A stretch of DNA of 58,257 bases, taken from Clostridiales bacterium DTU073 (GTDB lineage Bacteria; Bacillota; Peptococcia; DRI-13; DTU073). Within the stretch, counting starts at the first letter, position 1, and every line of letters begins with the position of its first letter. The notes beneath the pieces are model-generated. The model searched no databases. It had not been told where the DNA came from and saw only the letters and a list, made by a program, of their open reading frames with translations. Of the stretch, positions 26,882 through 35,386 are shown in pieces. The translations under genes were made by a program, and so were the position numbers. The stretch spans positions 1 to 58,257 of the forward strand of contig LFSF01000049.1 in the NCBI GenBank assembly GCA_001512665.1. The letters are read 5' to 3'.

Positions 26882-27010
26882 TTAAGAATTTATCTTCCTT
26901 CTCAAAAATTTATACTTCTTTTGTTTTAATTCACAAAAAATAAGATAAGCGCCAATGTTACCTGTTGCCAAAAAATAATCCCAGAAAACTTTGTTCTTTA
27001 GTTGAACCAT
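26882..27010 (-). CDS. yqzL: YqzL-like small protein (42 aa)
   Basis: A 42-residue ORF with ATG after a strong AGGAGG site. Its sequence begins MVQLKNKVFWDYFLATGNIG and continues with AYLIFCELK, matching the pattern of the tiny YqzL family (W-x-F-x-x-TG-x-I-x-AYL-x-x-x-E) that precedes recO in Bacillus and Clostridia. Function is unknown. It lies 43 bases before the recO start and in the same direction. Confidence 0.85.
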   Translation of the reverse strand: MVQLKNKVFWDYFLATGNIGAYLIFCELKQKKYKFLRRKINS

Positions 27011-27198
27011 GTATCCTTACCTCCTGAGATTTTATTTGTAAATTTAAACTTACACGCTTACTTGCATCTATATACTAGCTTTTTATTACCAAAAATATAG
27101 CGACTCTGGATTGACACTTTTAATTATACCTAATCCGGAAAAAGAAAACAAAGAGCCGTAAAAATTTTTTTATCGACTCTTTGTTCTTGTCGAAGGGT

Positions 27199-27258
27199 GG
27201 CAGGGAGGGGACGATGGTGGCAGGGGGACGTTTCACCTGCCACCACCGTCCCCCTGCT
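27199..27258. repeat. GC-rich palindromic repeat
   Basis: A long hairpin far more GC-rich than its surroundings: the inner stem 27215-27224/27236-27245 is continued by GGGGACG/CGTCCCC and GCAGG/CCTGC. GGTGGCAGGG occurs twice in direct repeat on the 5' side. GGGGAC...GTCCCC ends are shared with the insert in ncRNA copy B (37036-37083). It is probably one of a dispersed REP-like family and may also act as the deoC terminator, since it begins just after its stop. Confidence 0.75.
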
Positions 27259-27264
27259 ACGTCT

Positions 27265-27957
27265 TCAGTTTTTATCCTTCTGATATTGTTCTAAATACTG
27301 AGTAACAATATTTTTACCGCTGCTTGTACCAAGTCGGCTGGCTCCTGCCAATAACAGTTTTTCCGCCTGAGCCCAAGTCCTGATTCCTCCCGCAGCTTTC
27401 ACTTTAGCTTTCTCGCCTACCGTTTCGACCATTAACCTGACATCATCAACTGTTGCTCCTCCACAATTAAACCCGGTAGAAGTTTTTACAAAATCTGCTC
27501 CTGCTTTCACCGCCAATTCACAAGCTATTCTCTTTTCCTCTGCAGTTAGCAAAGCTGTTTCAATAATCACTTTGACAACCTTACCGGAAAATGTATGGGC
27601 TACCTTAACAACCTCCTCTATCTCGGTAAAAACATCGGAAATACGTCTGTCTTTTAAAGCGCCAATATTCAAAACCATATCTACCTCAGCTGCGCCATCC
27701 GTAAATGCTCTTTGTGCTTCCAGAGCTTTAATCCCCCAACTATTAGCTCCCAATGGAAAACCTACTACTGTAGCCACAACAACCGAAGACGCTTGTAATT
27801 GTTGCACACAAAATGGTACAACATAAGGCAAAACACAAACTGCCTTAAGCCCTAATTCCTTAGCTTCACAGCACAGATGAAAAAAATCTTTTTGTGTTGC
27901 ATCAGGCTTTAATAGGGTATGATCAATACTTTGGATAAGCTCTTTTAAACTGAACAA
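27265..27957 (-). CDS. deoC: Deoxyribose-phosphate aldolase
   Basis: Cleaves 2-deoxyribose-5-phosphate to glyceraldehyde-3-phosphate and acetaldehyde in deoxynucleoside salvage. The Schiff-base lysine is in ADFVKTSTGF (about 150) and the proton-relay lysine in VKAAGGIRT (about 182). The N-terminal IDHTLLKPDAT and VGFPLGA motifs are standard. TTG start after GAGGAGG. It lies 23 bases after era and is cotranscribed with cdd, the cytidine deaminase, a logical nucleoside-salvage pairing. Confidence 0.96.
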   Translation of the reverse strand: MFSLKELIQSIDHTLLKPDATQKDFFHLCCEAKELGLKAVCVLPYVVPFCVQQLQASSVVVATVVGFPLGANSWGIKALEAQRAFTDGAAEVDMVLNIGALKDRRISDVFTEIEEVVKVAHTFSGKVVKVIIETALLTAEEKRIACELAVKAGADFVKTSTGFNCGGATVDDVRLMVETVGEKAKVKAAGGIRTWAQAEKLLLAGASRLGTSSGKNIVTQYLEQYQKDKN

Positions 27958-27980
27958 AACAAAGCCTCCTCATCGTAACC

Positions 27981-28880
27981 TTAATCAGAATGCTGATACC
28001 CTAAAACACGAATGCTTTTCATGCTATTACGCCAATTTTCTTTTACCTTTACCCATAACTCCAAAAAGACTTGTGTTCCCAAAAGACCTTCTATCTCCTT
28101 ACGAGCTAACGAACCAATCGTTTTCAGCATTTCTCCTTTTTTCCCGATAATAATGGTCTTTTGCGAAGCCCGTTCCACATAAATGGTGGCACCTACATAG
28201 AGAAGCTTCTCAGACCTTGGTTCCATTAAATCAACAACTACAGCAACAGAATGAGGGATCTCCTCCCTTGTAGATAAAAGGATCTTTTCCCTAATTAATT
28301 CCGCTATAAGAATTCTTTCCGGTTGATCAGTAAGAGCATCCGGAGGATAATACATTGGTCCCTCCGGCAATAAGTCTGCTGTCGCTTTGAGTAAAGAGTC
28401 TAAATTTTCCCCTGTAAGAGCAGATATAGGGACTATTCCTGTCCATTTACCTTTCTGATGATAAAAATCAATCAAAGGTAACAGGTCAGGTTTTTTTATT
28501 CTATCTATTTTATTTAAGAGTAAAAAAATAGGAGTGTCCACTTTTTGTAGCTTTTCGATAAGATAAGACTCCCCACCCCCAAATGGCACGGTGGCATCAA
28601 TTACATAATAAATAATATCTACTTCATGCAAAGTATTCATAGATGTGCTAACCATAACTTTTCCTAATTGATCTAGCGGTTTATGAATCCCGGGAGTATC
28701 TAAAAAAATGACTTGAAAATTAGTTTCCGTTAAAACCCCGGCTATTTTATTTCTTGTCGTCTGGGGTTTGTCAGAAATAATAGCTACTTTTTGACCTATG
28801 ATTTTATTTAAAAGCGTGGATTTACCCGCATTTGGTCGACCCACCAAAGCAACAAAGCCTGATTTAAAGCCTTCCTTCAT
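27981..28880 (-). CDS. era: GTPase Era
   Basis: Essential GTPase in 16S rRNA processing and 30S assembly. G1 GRPNAGKST (about 14-22), G3 DTPGIHKP (about 60), G4 NKIDRIKK (about 123) and the C-terminal KH domain with IIIGKKGEMLKTIGSLARKEIE (about 238-259). The 299 residues are normal. The ATG overlaps the cdd stop (ATGA), so the two are translationally coupled. Confidence 0.98.
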   Translation of the reverse strand: MKEGFKSGFVALVGRPNAGKSTLLNKIIGQKVAIISDKPQTTRNKIAGVLTETNFQVIFLDTPGIHKPLDQLGKVMVSTSMNTLHEVDIIYYVIDATVPFGGGESYLIEKLQKVDTPIFLLLNKIDRIKKPDLLPLIDFYHQKGKWTGIVPISALTGENLDSLLKATADLLPEGPMYYPPDALTDQPERILIAELIREKILLSTREEIPHSVAVVVDLMEPRSEKLLYVGATIYVERASQKTIIIGKKGEMLKTIGSLARKEIEGLLGTQVFLELWVKVKENWRNSMKSIRVLGYQHSD

Positions 28881-29317
28881 TTAACATATTCCTCCCCGGC
28901 CTTTTTGAATCGAAAAGTATAAGGTAATAATTTTTCAACAGTAGTATGCACTATCTTTCCCTTTAGATTACACATAAACACTTCTAATTCCGGAGAAAAT
29001 TCAGCCAAAACCTGACGACATGCTCCGCAAGGAGAAGCAGGTGTCTCACCATCAGTTACGAGAACCAAAGCCCGAAACGAAGAACAGCCTTGAGAAACTG
29101 CTTTAAATACCGCTACCCTTTCCGCGCAAACAGATAAGCCATAGGAAGCGTTTTCCACATTACAACCGGTAAAAATTTCTCCCTCACTACTTAATATTGC
29201 AGCACCTACCGAAAAATGCGAATAGGGAGCATAGGCATATTCCCTTACTTGTTTGGCAGCAGCATACAACTCCTGAAAAAACTTTCTATTTGCTTCTTGG
29301 AAATTTGGATTTCCCAT
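28877..29317 (-). CDS. cdd: Cytidine deaminase
   Basis: Converts cytidine/deoxycytidine to uridine/deoxyuridine. Zinc and catalytic residues are in NVENASYGLSVCAERVAV (the C-A-E motif) and PCGACRQVLAEF. The 146 residues match the tetrameric class. The start is ATG at 29317, six bases after GAGGTG; the ATG at 29323 and GTG at 29326 overlap that site. It is in the order cdd-era seen in Bacillus, though the usual dgkA between ybeY and cdd is replaced by two membrane protein genes. Confidence 0.96.
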   Translation of the reverse strand: MGNPNFQEANRKFFQELYAAAKQVREYAYAPYSHFSVGAAILSSEGEIFTGCNVENASYGLSVCAERVAVFKAVSQGCSSFRALVLVTDGETPASPCGACRQVLAEFSPELEVFMCNLKGKIVHTTVEKLLPYTFRFKKAGEEYVK

Positions 29318-29327
29318 TTTCATCACC

Positions 29328-30368
29328 TCAATAATCTATCCGCAAACCGCGAGGAACAACAGCAATCCAAGTAGGTCCTTCCAACAGAGGAACTATCTTA
29401 CCTTGTTTATCAATAAACTCTGTAAATCCACCCGGAGTTTTCTTCCAGCGGCCCTCAATAACCGTCCCCTTACGAAATATTAGTGCTTCACCCTCACCAT
29501 GCATAATTAACTGCAAATGTCCATCACCGTCAGTGTAACGAAACGGAACAATTTGAATAATCACATTAGCAACCTTTAAATGCTCTCCCAAATAAGTCAA
29601 ATGAGGCTGATTGTCTTCTATATAACGATAAAAAACCCCTTGCTCCTCATGATAAGAAAAGCTAACCGCACTACTCTTATGAGCATAATAAATATTGATA
29701 TTCTCCACTTTATTCCCCTGAATTTCTTCTTCCCAAGAAAGCAATGGTCTCTGCGGAGATAAAGTAGCAAAATTTAATTTTAACTTTTTAATAGTATGAC
29801 GTAAAACATCAGAGCTTGTAAAAAGATTATGCGGTTTTTCCCGATCGGGAATTCGCCAAAAAGATGAAGCTACTTGCACTCCACCGTTTATTTCATCAAA
29901 ATGTTCCAGTGTTCCTTCTTCTAAGATTTTTAAAGCGTCCTCCGAACCCCCCGCATGAATTAAAATTCCCTTATACTCCTTGGCCAAATCAACGATATAA
30001 GGTCTCGCACTACGGATAGGTCCAATCAAATCCATATCATCGATATTAATTACAGCGACAAAGCGGGTCAATCCACCTTCTACAGGAAATTCAACAACAA
30101 CATCTGCTCTTTCCAGTCCAGCTTGAGGTCGTGCTTTCACTGAATTATCAATAACTACGACAAGTGCCCTTTGCCGAGGTTTGTCCTTCCATCCGGCAAA
30201 GGGGTATTCTTGATCTCCTTCTATAATATTCGGATTATCTTCTGTTTCTTTATTATGTAGCGTTTTTTCACCTCTAAAATATGGATGAGCAATATTAAAT
30301 GTTACAGACCCCAGCAACACACTTAGAAAAAAAGCTAACAGGCTCCAGATAACATATTTCTTTTTCAT
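29328..30368 (-). CDS. DUF3048 domain protein (YerB-like), membrane anchored
   Basis: An N-terminal hydrophobic segment (KKKYVIWSLLAFFLSVLLGSVTF, residues 2-24) acts as signal/anchor. The extracellular part has the two halves of DUF3048: ALVVVIDNSVKARPQAGLERADVVVEFPVEGGLTRF and GPIRSARPYIVDLAKEYKGILIHAGGS, then a C-terminal all-beta half ending in a GLRI segment. There is no lipobox cysteine, in contrast to B. subtilis YerB, which is a lipoprotein. Function is unknown. The ATG follows AGGGG. Confidence 0.9.
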   Translation of the reverse strand: MKKKYVIWSLLAFFLSVLLGSVTFNIAHPYFRGEKTLHNKETEDNPNIIEGDQEYPFAGWKDKPRQRALVVVIDNSVKARPQAGLERADVVVEFPVEGGLTRFVAVINIDDMDLIGPIRSARPYIVDLAKEYKGILIHAGGSEDALKILEEGTLEHFDEINGGVQVASSFWRIPDREKPHNLFTSSDVLRHTIKKLKLNFATLSPQRPLLSWEEEIQGNKVENINIYYAHKSSAVSFSYHEEQGVFYRYIEDNQPHLTYLGEHLKVANVIIQIVPFRYTDGDGHLQLIMHGEGEALIFRKGTVIEGRWKKTPGGFTEFIDKQGKIVPLLEGPTWIAVVPRGLRIDY

Positions 30369-30392
30369 TTTTTACCCCTCTATCACTCAACT

Positions 30393-31646
30393 CTACTCCA
30401 CTTTTCTTAAACGCAGTTTTTCTATTCTTCTACCCATAATTTTTTCTACTTTAACCTGAAGATTTCCTATATATAATTCCTCTCCTTCATTAGGCAATCT
30501 TCCTAAATGATGAAAAACAACACCGCTGATAGTATCATATTCATCATCAGATAAATCGATCTTAATTTCCTCATTAATTTCGGAAATAGAGGTGCGGGCA
30601 TCAACAAGAAATGAACCATCTTCCATCTTTTTTATCGCCTGTTCTTCACGATCATATTCATCCTGGATTTCACCAACTATTTCTTCAATAAGGTCTTCAA
30701 TCGTAGCGATTCCCGCTGTTCCACCGTATTCATCTAGAATGATCGCCATATGTACTTGTTCCTTACGTAATTCCGCAAATAAATCACGTACCTTTTTACT
30801 TTCGGGAACATAATATGCCGGTCGCATTAATTCCTTTAAGGTAATTTTTTCTCTTGCCGGTTCAAAAAAGATTTTCAACAAGTCTTTAGCATAGATTACA
30901 CCAATAATATTATCAACTGTTTGTTCATATACGGGAATTCGAGAATGTCCAACTTGCATGATTAATTTAATAGCATTCTCTAAAGTATCTTCTACCTCTA
31001 ACGCATGAATATCAATCCTGGGAACCATGACTTCACGAACAAGAGTATCATCGAATTCGAAAATACTATCAATCATCTCTCGCTCATCTTCGTCAATAAA
31101 TCCTTCTTCTTCTCCTACGTTAACCAACATTCTCAATTCTTCTTCGGTGATAAACTGCTTCTCCTTAACCGATCCATCTACTAATTTAACCAGCATATTC
31201 GTAAAGGCATTTAAAACGTAAATTAGCGGTGATAAAACTTTACCTAGTTTATCGATAAAACCACTTGTACGTAAAGAAAAATCCTCAGGTCGTCTGGCGA
31301 CTAAAGTCTTAGGGGTAATTTCCCCAAAAATTAAGATTAAAACAGACATTACAGCCGTAGCAATTCCTGCTCCGGAGCTTCCAAAAAAAGTAATGGCTAA
31401 ACTGGTAGCTAACGCAGTAGAACCGATATTTACAACATTATTACCAATGAGAATTGTAGAAATAGGTCTGCCCGGCTGTTCTAACAAACGTCTCAACAAG
31501 ATAGCCCGTTTATTTCCTTCTTCAGCTAGATGCCGTATTTTCACCTTATTTGCGGAAAAAATAGCAGCTTCCGATGCCGAGAAAAAGGCAGACAAACATA
31601 ATAAAACAATAAGAAAAATTAATTGAAAAACCTGTGCTTGCGACAA
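30393..31646 (-). CDS. CNNM/CorC-type hemolysin family transporter
   Basis: The N-terminal DUF21/CNNM membrane domain has four helices (about 1-140) with the characteristic LSAFFSASEAAIFSANKVKIRHL and FGEITPKTL. Two CBS domains follow (about 200-320; VREVMVPRIDIHAL, MRPAYYVPESKKV) and a C-terminal CorC/HlyC domain (EDGSFLVDARTSISEINEEI). Family members (MpfA, YqhB, CorC) are linked to magnesium/cobalt efflux. TTG start after GGAGGG. It precedes ybeY by 11 bases in genome order but is downstream in transcription. Confidence 0.94.
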   Translation of the reverse strand: MSQAQVFQLIFLIVLLCLSAFFSASEAAIFSANKVKIRHLAEEGNKRAILLRRLLEQPGRPISTILIGNNVVNIGSTALATSLAITFFGSSGAGIATAVMSVLILIFGEITPKTLVARRPEDFSLRTSGFIDKLGKVLSPLIYVLNAFTNMLVKLVDGSVKEKQFITEEELRMLVNVGEEEGFIDEDEREMIDSIFEFDDTLVREVMVPRIDIHALEVEDTLENAIKLIMQVGHSRIPVYEQTVDNIIGVIYAKDLLKIFFEPAREKITLKELMRPAYYVPESKKVRDLFAELRKEQVHMAIILDEYGGTAGIATIEDLIEEIVGEIQDEYDREEQAIKKMEDGSFLVDARTSISEINEEIKIDLSDDEYDTISGVVFHHLGRLPNEGEELYIGNLQVKVEKIMGRRIEKLRLRKVE

Positions 31647-31657
31647 AAATTTCCCTC

Positions 31658-32137
31658 CTAAATACTAATGGCACTAGATAATGAGTTCATAATTTCCTTT
31701 TCCATTTTTCTCATTTCTTGAGTTTCCAGTTCCTCTTGATGATCATAACCTAAAAGATGAAGCATGCCATGTACGGTTAAAAAAGCCAGTTCTCGAACAA
31801 AACTATGCCCGTACTCCTCGGCCTGCTTCTCAACTCTTTCCAAAGAAAAAACAATCTCCCCTAATAAATGAATCTGACAACAATCAGAGGGAGTTGTCTT
31901 CGCTCCCTCAACTTCTTCATCAAATGCAAATGATAACACATCTGTAGCCTGATCTATACCCCGATAATCTCTATTTAAATCTTTAATCATTTGATCATCA
32001 ACAAAAGTAATACTTACTTCTGTTTCTTCTCCCAAATCAAAGCGACGTTCGATTTCCCGACCAACAAGATTAAGCACTTCCTGATGTTGAGGAGTGATCG
32101 TTATTATTTTCTGTTGATTTCCCCAAACTATCCTCAT
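31658..32137 (-). CDS. ybeY: Endoribonuclease/rRNA maturation factor YbeY
   Basis: Zinc-dependent RNase acting in 16S rRNA 3' maturation and ribosome quality control. The metal motif HGMLHLLGYDH is intact (about 125-135), and TFVDDQMIKDLNRDYRGIDQATDVLSFAF is the conserved N-terminal half. The 159 residues are typical. The ATG is preceded by a strong GGGAGGAG and lies within the 3' end of yqfF, giving a long 68-base overlap. Confidence 0.96.
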   Translation of the reverse strand: MRIVWGNQQKIITITPQHQEVLNLVGREIERRFDLGEETEVSITFVDDQMIKDLNRDYRGIDQATDVLSFAFDEEVEGAKTTPSDCCQIHLLGEIVFSLERVEKQAEEYGHSFVRELAFLTVHGMLHLLGYDHQEELETQEMRKMEKEIMNSLSSAISI

Positions 32138-34268
32138 TGCTTAAAGCTCCTCCCTTCATCGCCTCTAAAACACTATCCGGATATTCAATACGATTATGAA
32201 AGATACCATTTAAAATGCGGGTAAAAGCATTAGCGATTAAATCCAAATCCTTAAAAGTAAGTGGTGATTCTTCTAATTGTCCATCCTGCAAACGTTCCTT
32301 AATAATCTTTCGTACAAGTCCTTCGATTTTACCGCTACTGGGTACAGGCATCGAACGTACAGCCGCTTCAACACTATCAGCCAGCATAATAATAGCAGCT
32401 TCTTTAGTTTGAGGCTTAGGAGCATTATAACGATAATCTTCTTCCTTCACGTTATCAGAGTTCCCCATTTCTAACGCTTTATGATAAAAATAAGCAACCA
32501 AACCTGTACCGTGATGCTGAGCTATTAAGTCCATAACAACAGGAGGAAGATTATGCTGACGAGCTATTTCCAAACCATCCTTAGGATGTGAAGTGATAAT
32601 CAAAATGCTCAAAGGAGGAGACAGTTTTTCATGGGGGTTATCTCCACCCATTTGGTTTTCGATGAAAAAATAAGGTCTTTTTAATTTACCAATATCATGA
32701 TAATATGCTCCAACCCGAACCAACAAAGAATCTGCCCCAACAAGATCAGCCGCAGCTTCCCCAAGATTACCCACTAAAATACTGTGGTGATATGTTCCCG
32801 GAGCTTCAATTAAAAGTCTCTTTAAAAGTGGTTGGTTAGGATTGGAAAGTTCTAAAAGCCGAGCATTGGTAGTTATTTTGAAGCCGGACTCTAAAAACGG
32901 CAAACTGCCATAAGCTAAAATTGAAGAGAAAATCCCGTTGATTATGCCAAAAGAACTGCCCACTAGCAATTCCGGCCATTGCTCATTGTTCATTAAACCT
33001 AAAGAAAGAATACAGAGTAAATTAGCAATAGCAATAAAAACCCCGGCTTTCACCCAATCAAAGCGCTGATGGAATTTCCCTACCGTATAAATACCAACTA
33101 ACCCACCAATAAAGGCATTAATAACAAAAGGTAACTGATTTCCTGTCAATATTCCGATAAAAAAGCTCAAAAGAATTGTGGCAAAAATCGCCAATGTCGT
33201 ATCCAGAAGTATGGCAATCAGCATGGAACCTGTCGCCACAGGAATTAAATAACCTATCATCTTGGCAATTTCCGGGTTAGAGCTTATATTAATTGCGGAA
33301 ATTACTTTCGCCAAAAGTAAAACGAGAAAAACAAGTAAACCTAGCAGCACTAAATTTATCTGCTTGTGATATAAATCCTTACGATACTGTTTGACATAAA
33401 AATTGGTTAAAACGAAAGAGAACAACGTAAAAATAGCAACTCCTAATAAAGTAAGGTAAGGGGCAACTGTCCTTTTAAAACCTAGTGCCTGCAATACTTC
33501 CATGTGTTCTGCAGTAACAACTTCTCCTTCTCCCACAATCTTCTGACCCTTCCGCACCGTTACCATAACGACTCCTTCGTTTTGGGATGCTTCTTGTTTG
33601 GCTCTAAGAGTTGCGGCTTCATCCTTACGATAATTTGCCTCAAATTCGATTTTATTAAATACGGCTTTTAAGAGATTTTTATAAGGAACAGTAATATTTA
33701 ATAAATCAATCTGTGTGTATAGCTTTTCCTTCTTTTCCTTAACTTCAAAATCTCTTACCCCTGTTGCCCAATGTGTCTTTAAAAGACTGGCCGCTTCTAA
33801 ATACAAAGAATTCAGAGTATCACTATCCAAGGAAACTAACGCCCGTACAGTCCCTTCCTGAAGGTTGTATTCTTCCTGAAGAGTCTGCATTTTTTCTATA
33901 TTACTAAATTCAGTACTATTCAAAAAGGAAATCAATTCATCAAAACAGTTTTTTAAATCTTGATCCATACTGGCCAGAATACCGCTGTCCAAAACGTAAA
34001 CTTCCTCAATTCTTTCTTCAGCTTGTTTCCTGCGTTCAGCAGTTTTTTTCGTATCTTCAAAAGTTATAGTCTGCGGAGCTTTAATCGTAGTAGGAGAAAC
34101 CTGTCCCTCTTTTACAGGTAAATCATCAGGAAGAAAATGGAGCGCAAATATACAAAGTATTCCCAAAAAAAATAATGTAAACCAGCCTATTTTTTTAATT
34201 CTACTATTATTCCAAGCAGTAGTTTCTTTTAAAAATGGAACCTTTGATTTTGAGGTAGCGATAACAAT
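32070..34268 (-). CDS. pgpH: HD-domain phosphohydrolase YqfF/PgpH (7TMR-HDED type), atypical start
   Basis: Membrane phosphodiesterase; PgpH in Listeria degrades c-di-AMP. Layout: one N-terminal helix, an extracellular 7TMR-HDED domain, about seven membrane helices (residues roughly 250-430 counted from the TTG at 34166) and an intracellular HD domain with TYHHSILVGNLGE and GAYYHDIGKLKRP. The first standard start codon (TTG at 34166) cuts into the first membrane helix. The frame continues open upstream for 34 codons to a strong AAAGGAGG site, giving a normal cytoplasmic tail and complete helix, with no AUG, GUG or UUG. I place the start at ATT (34268); ATC (34262) is the alternative. Confidence 0.88.
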   Translation of the reverse strand: MVIATSKSKVPFLKETTAWNNSRIKKIGWFTLFFLGILCIFALHFLPDDLPVKEGQVSPTTIKAPQTITFEDTKKTAERRKQAEERIEEVYVLDSGILASMDQDLKNCFDELISFLNSTEFSNIEKMQTLQEEYNLQEGTVRALVSLDSDTLNSLYLEAASLLKTHWATGVRDFEVKEKKEKLYTQIDLLNITVPYKNLLKAVFNKIEFEANYRKDEAATLRAKQEASQNEGVVMVTVRKGQKIVGEGEVVTAEHMEVLQALGFKRTVAPYLTLLGVAIFTLFSFVLTNFYVKQYRKDLYHKQINLVLLGLLVFLVLLLAKVISAINISSNPEIAKMIGYLIPVATGSMLIAILLDTTLAIFATILLSFFIGILTGNQLPFVINAFIGGLVGIYTVGKFHQRFDWVKAGVFIAIANLLCILSLGLMNNEQWPELLVGSSFGIINGIFSSILAYGSLPFLESGFKITTNARLLELSNPNQPLLKRLLIEAPGTYHHSILVGNLGEAAADLVGADSLLVRVGAYYHDIGKLKRPYFFIENQMGGDNPHEKLSPPLSILIITSHPKDGLEIARQHNLPPVVMDLIAQHHGTGLVAYFYHKALEMGNSDNVKEEDYRYNAPKPQTKEAAIIMLADSVEAAVRSMPVPSSGKIEGLVRKIIKERLQDGQLEESPLTFKDLDLIANAFTRILNGIFHNRIEYPDSVLEAMKGGALSNEDSLGKSTENNNDHSSTSGSA

Positions 34269-34276
34269 CTCCTCCT

Positions 34277-35266
34277 TTAATTAACCAATTCCGTTCCCGT
34301 TTTCTTCTTCTTTTGCTGAAATTTTTCATAAGCTAAAACTATCTTCTGTACTACAGGATGCCTAACTACATCTGCTTGAGTCAAGTATTGAAAACTTATC
34401 TTTTCTATACCTTTTAATATTTGCTGCACTTCTACCAAACCGGAATTAGCTTCTTTAGGTAAATCAACCTGAGTTACGTCTCCTGTGACCACAGCTTTCG
34501 AACCAAAGCCAATTCGTGTCAAAAACATCTTCATTTGCTCTGGTGTAGTATTCTGAGCTTCATCCAGGATAATAAACGAATCGTCTAAGGTCCTACCCCT
34601 CATATAAGCAAGAGGAGCTACTTCAATAATAGATTTCTCCATATACCGACGAGCGGTGTCAATACCTAATACATCATATAATCCGTCATATAAAGGTCTT
34701 AAATAAGGATTTACTTTTTCTTGTAAATCTCCCGGCAAAAAACCAAGTTTCTCTCCGGCTTCTACAGCGGGACGTGTTAAAACGATTCTATTTACTTCCT
34801 TATTTTTCAAGGCGGATACAGCCATCACAACTGCCAAATAAGTTTTTCCCGTACCGGCCGGTCCGATCCCGAAAGTAACATCATTTGCTTTAATAGCTTG
34901 TACATATTGATATTGACCAATCGTTTTCGGTTTAATTTGTTTACCCCTAGCCGTAACTTGAATAACCTGATTCAAGGCTTCCGTAAGACGACCGCCTTTT
35001 CCTGCCGTAACAACCTGAATACAGTAATTTAGATCTGGAATAGAAATATTATTACCTGCTCTAATTAACTTAATTAATTGATTAAAGACCTCACTAACCA
35101 GCTCTACATCTTCTTCACTTCCGGAAATTTGTATATTACCACCACGGGCAACTATTTTCGCTCCTAAATGACTTTCCAAAAACTTTAAGTTTTCATCCTG
35201 TAAGCCATATAATACTGCTGCTTCCTGATTGCTTAAACTAAAATGCCGTTCTTTAATGGCTGACAA
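34277..35266 (-). CDS. phoH: PhoH-like ATPase
   Basis: Cytoplasmic P-loop ATPase of the PhoH/YqfE family, presumed RNA helicase-like and commonly linked with ybeY in RNA metabolism. An N-terminal KH-like segment (about 15-85) precedes the ATPase core with Walker A FGIGPAGTGKTYLA (about 133-146) and Walker B SFIILDEAQNTTPEQ (about 230). The start is TTG after GGGAGG. It ends 9 bases before the predicted yqfF start and belongs to the yqfC-yqfD-phoH-yqfF-ybeY run. Confidence 0.95.
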   Translation of the reverse strand: MSAIKERHFSLSNQEAAVLYGLQDENLKFLESHLGAKIVARGGNIQISGSEEDVELVSEVFNQLIKLIRAGNNISIPDLNYCIQVVTAGKGGRLTEALNQVIQVTARGKQIKPKTIGQYQYVQAIKANDVTFGIGPAGTGKTYLAVVMAVSALKNKEVNRIVLTRPAVEAGEKLGFLPGDLQEKVNPYLRPLYDGLYDVLGIDTARRYMEKSIIEVAPLAYMRGRTLDDSFIILDEAQNTTPEQMKMFLTRIGFGSKAVVTGDVTQVDLPKEANSGLVEVQQILKGIEKISFQYLTQADVVRHPVVQKIVLAYEKFQQKKKKTGTELVN

Positions 35267-35386
35267 ACTCTCGACCTCCCAATAGGTTTAACAAATAATA
35301 TACCTTAACAATGTCACATTTGCTACTCCTGTTCAACTTATTATTATATCACCTTATTTTTATTATTGTTTATTTATTTTGTGCCC

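Noticed and set aside
27180-27260. CRISPR-like repeats
   Set aside because: Only two short direct repeats inside one palindrome and no spacers of regular length; it is a hairpin repeat.
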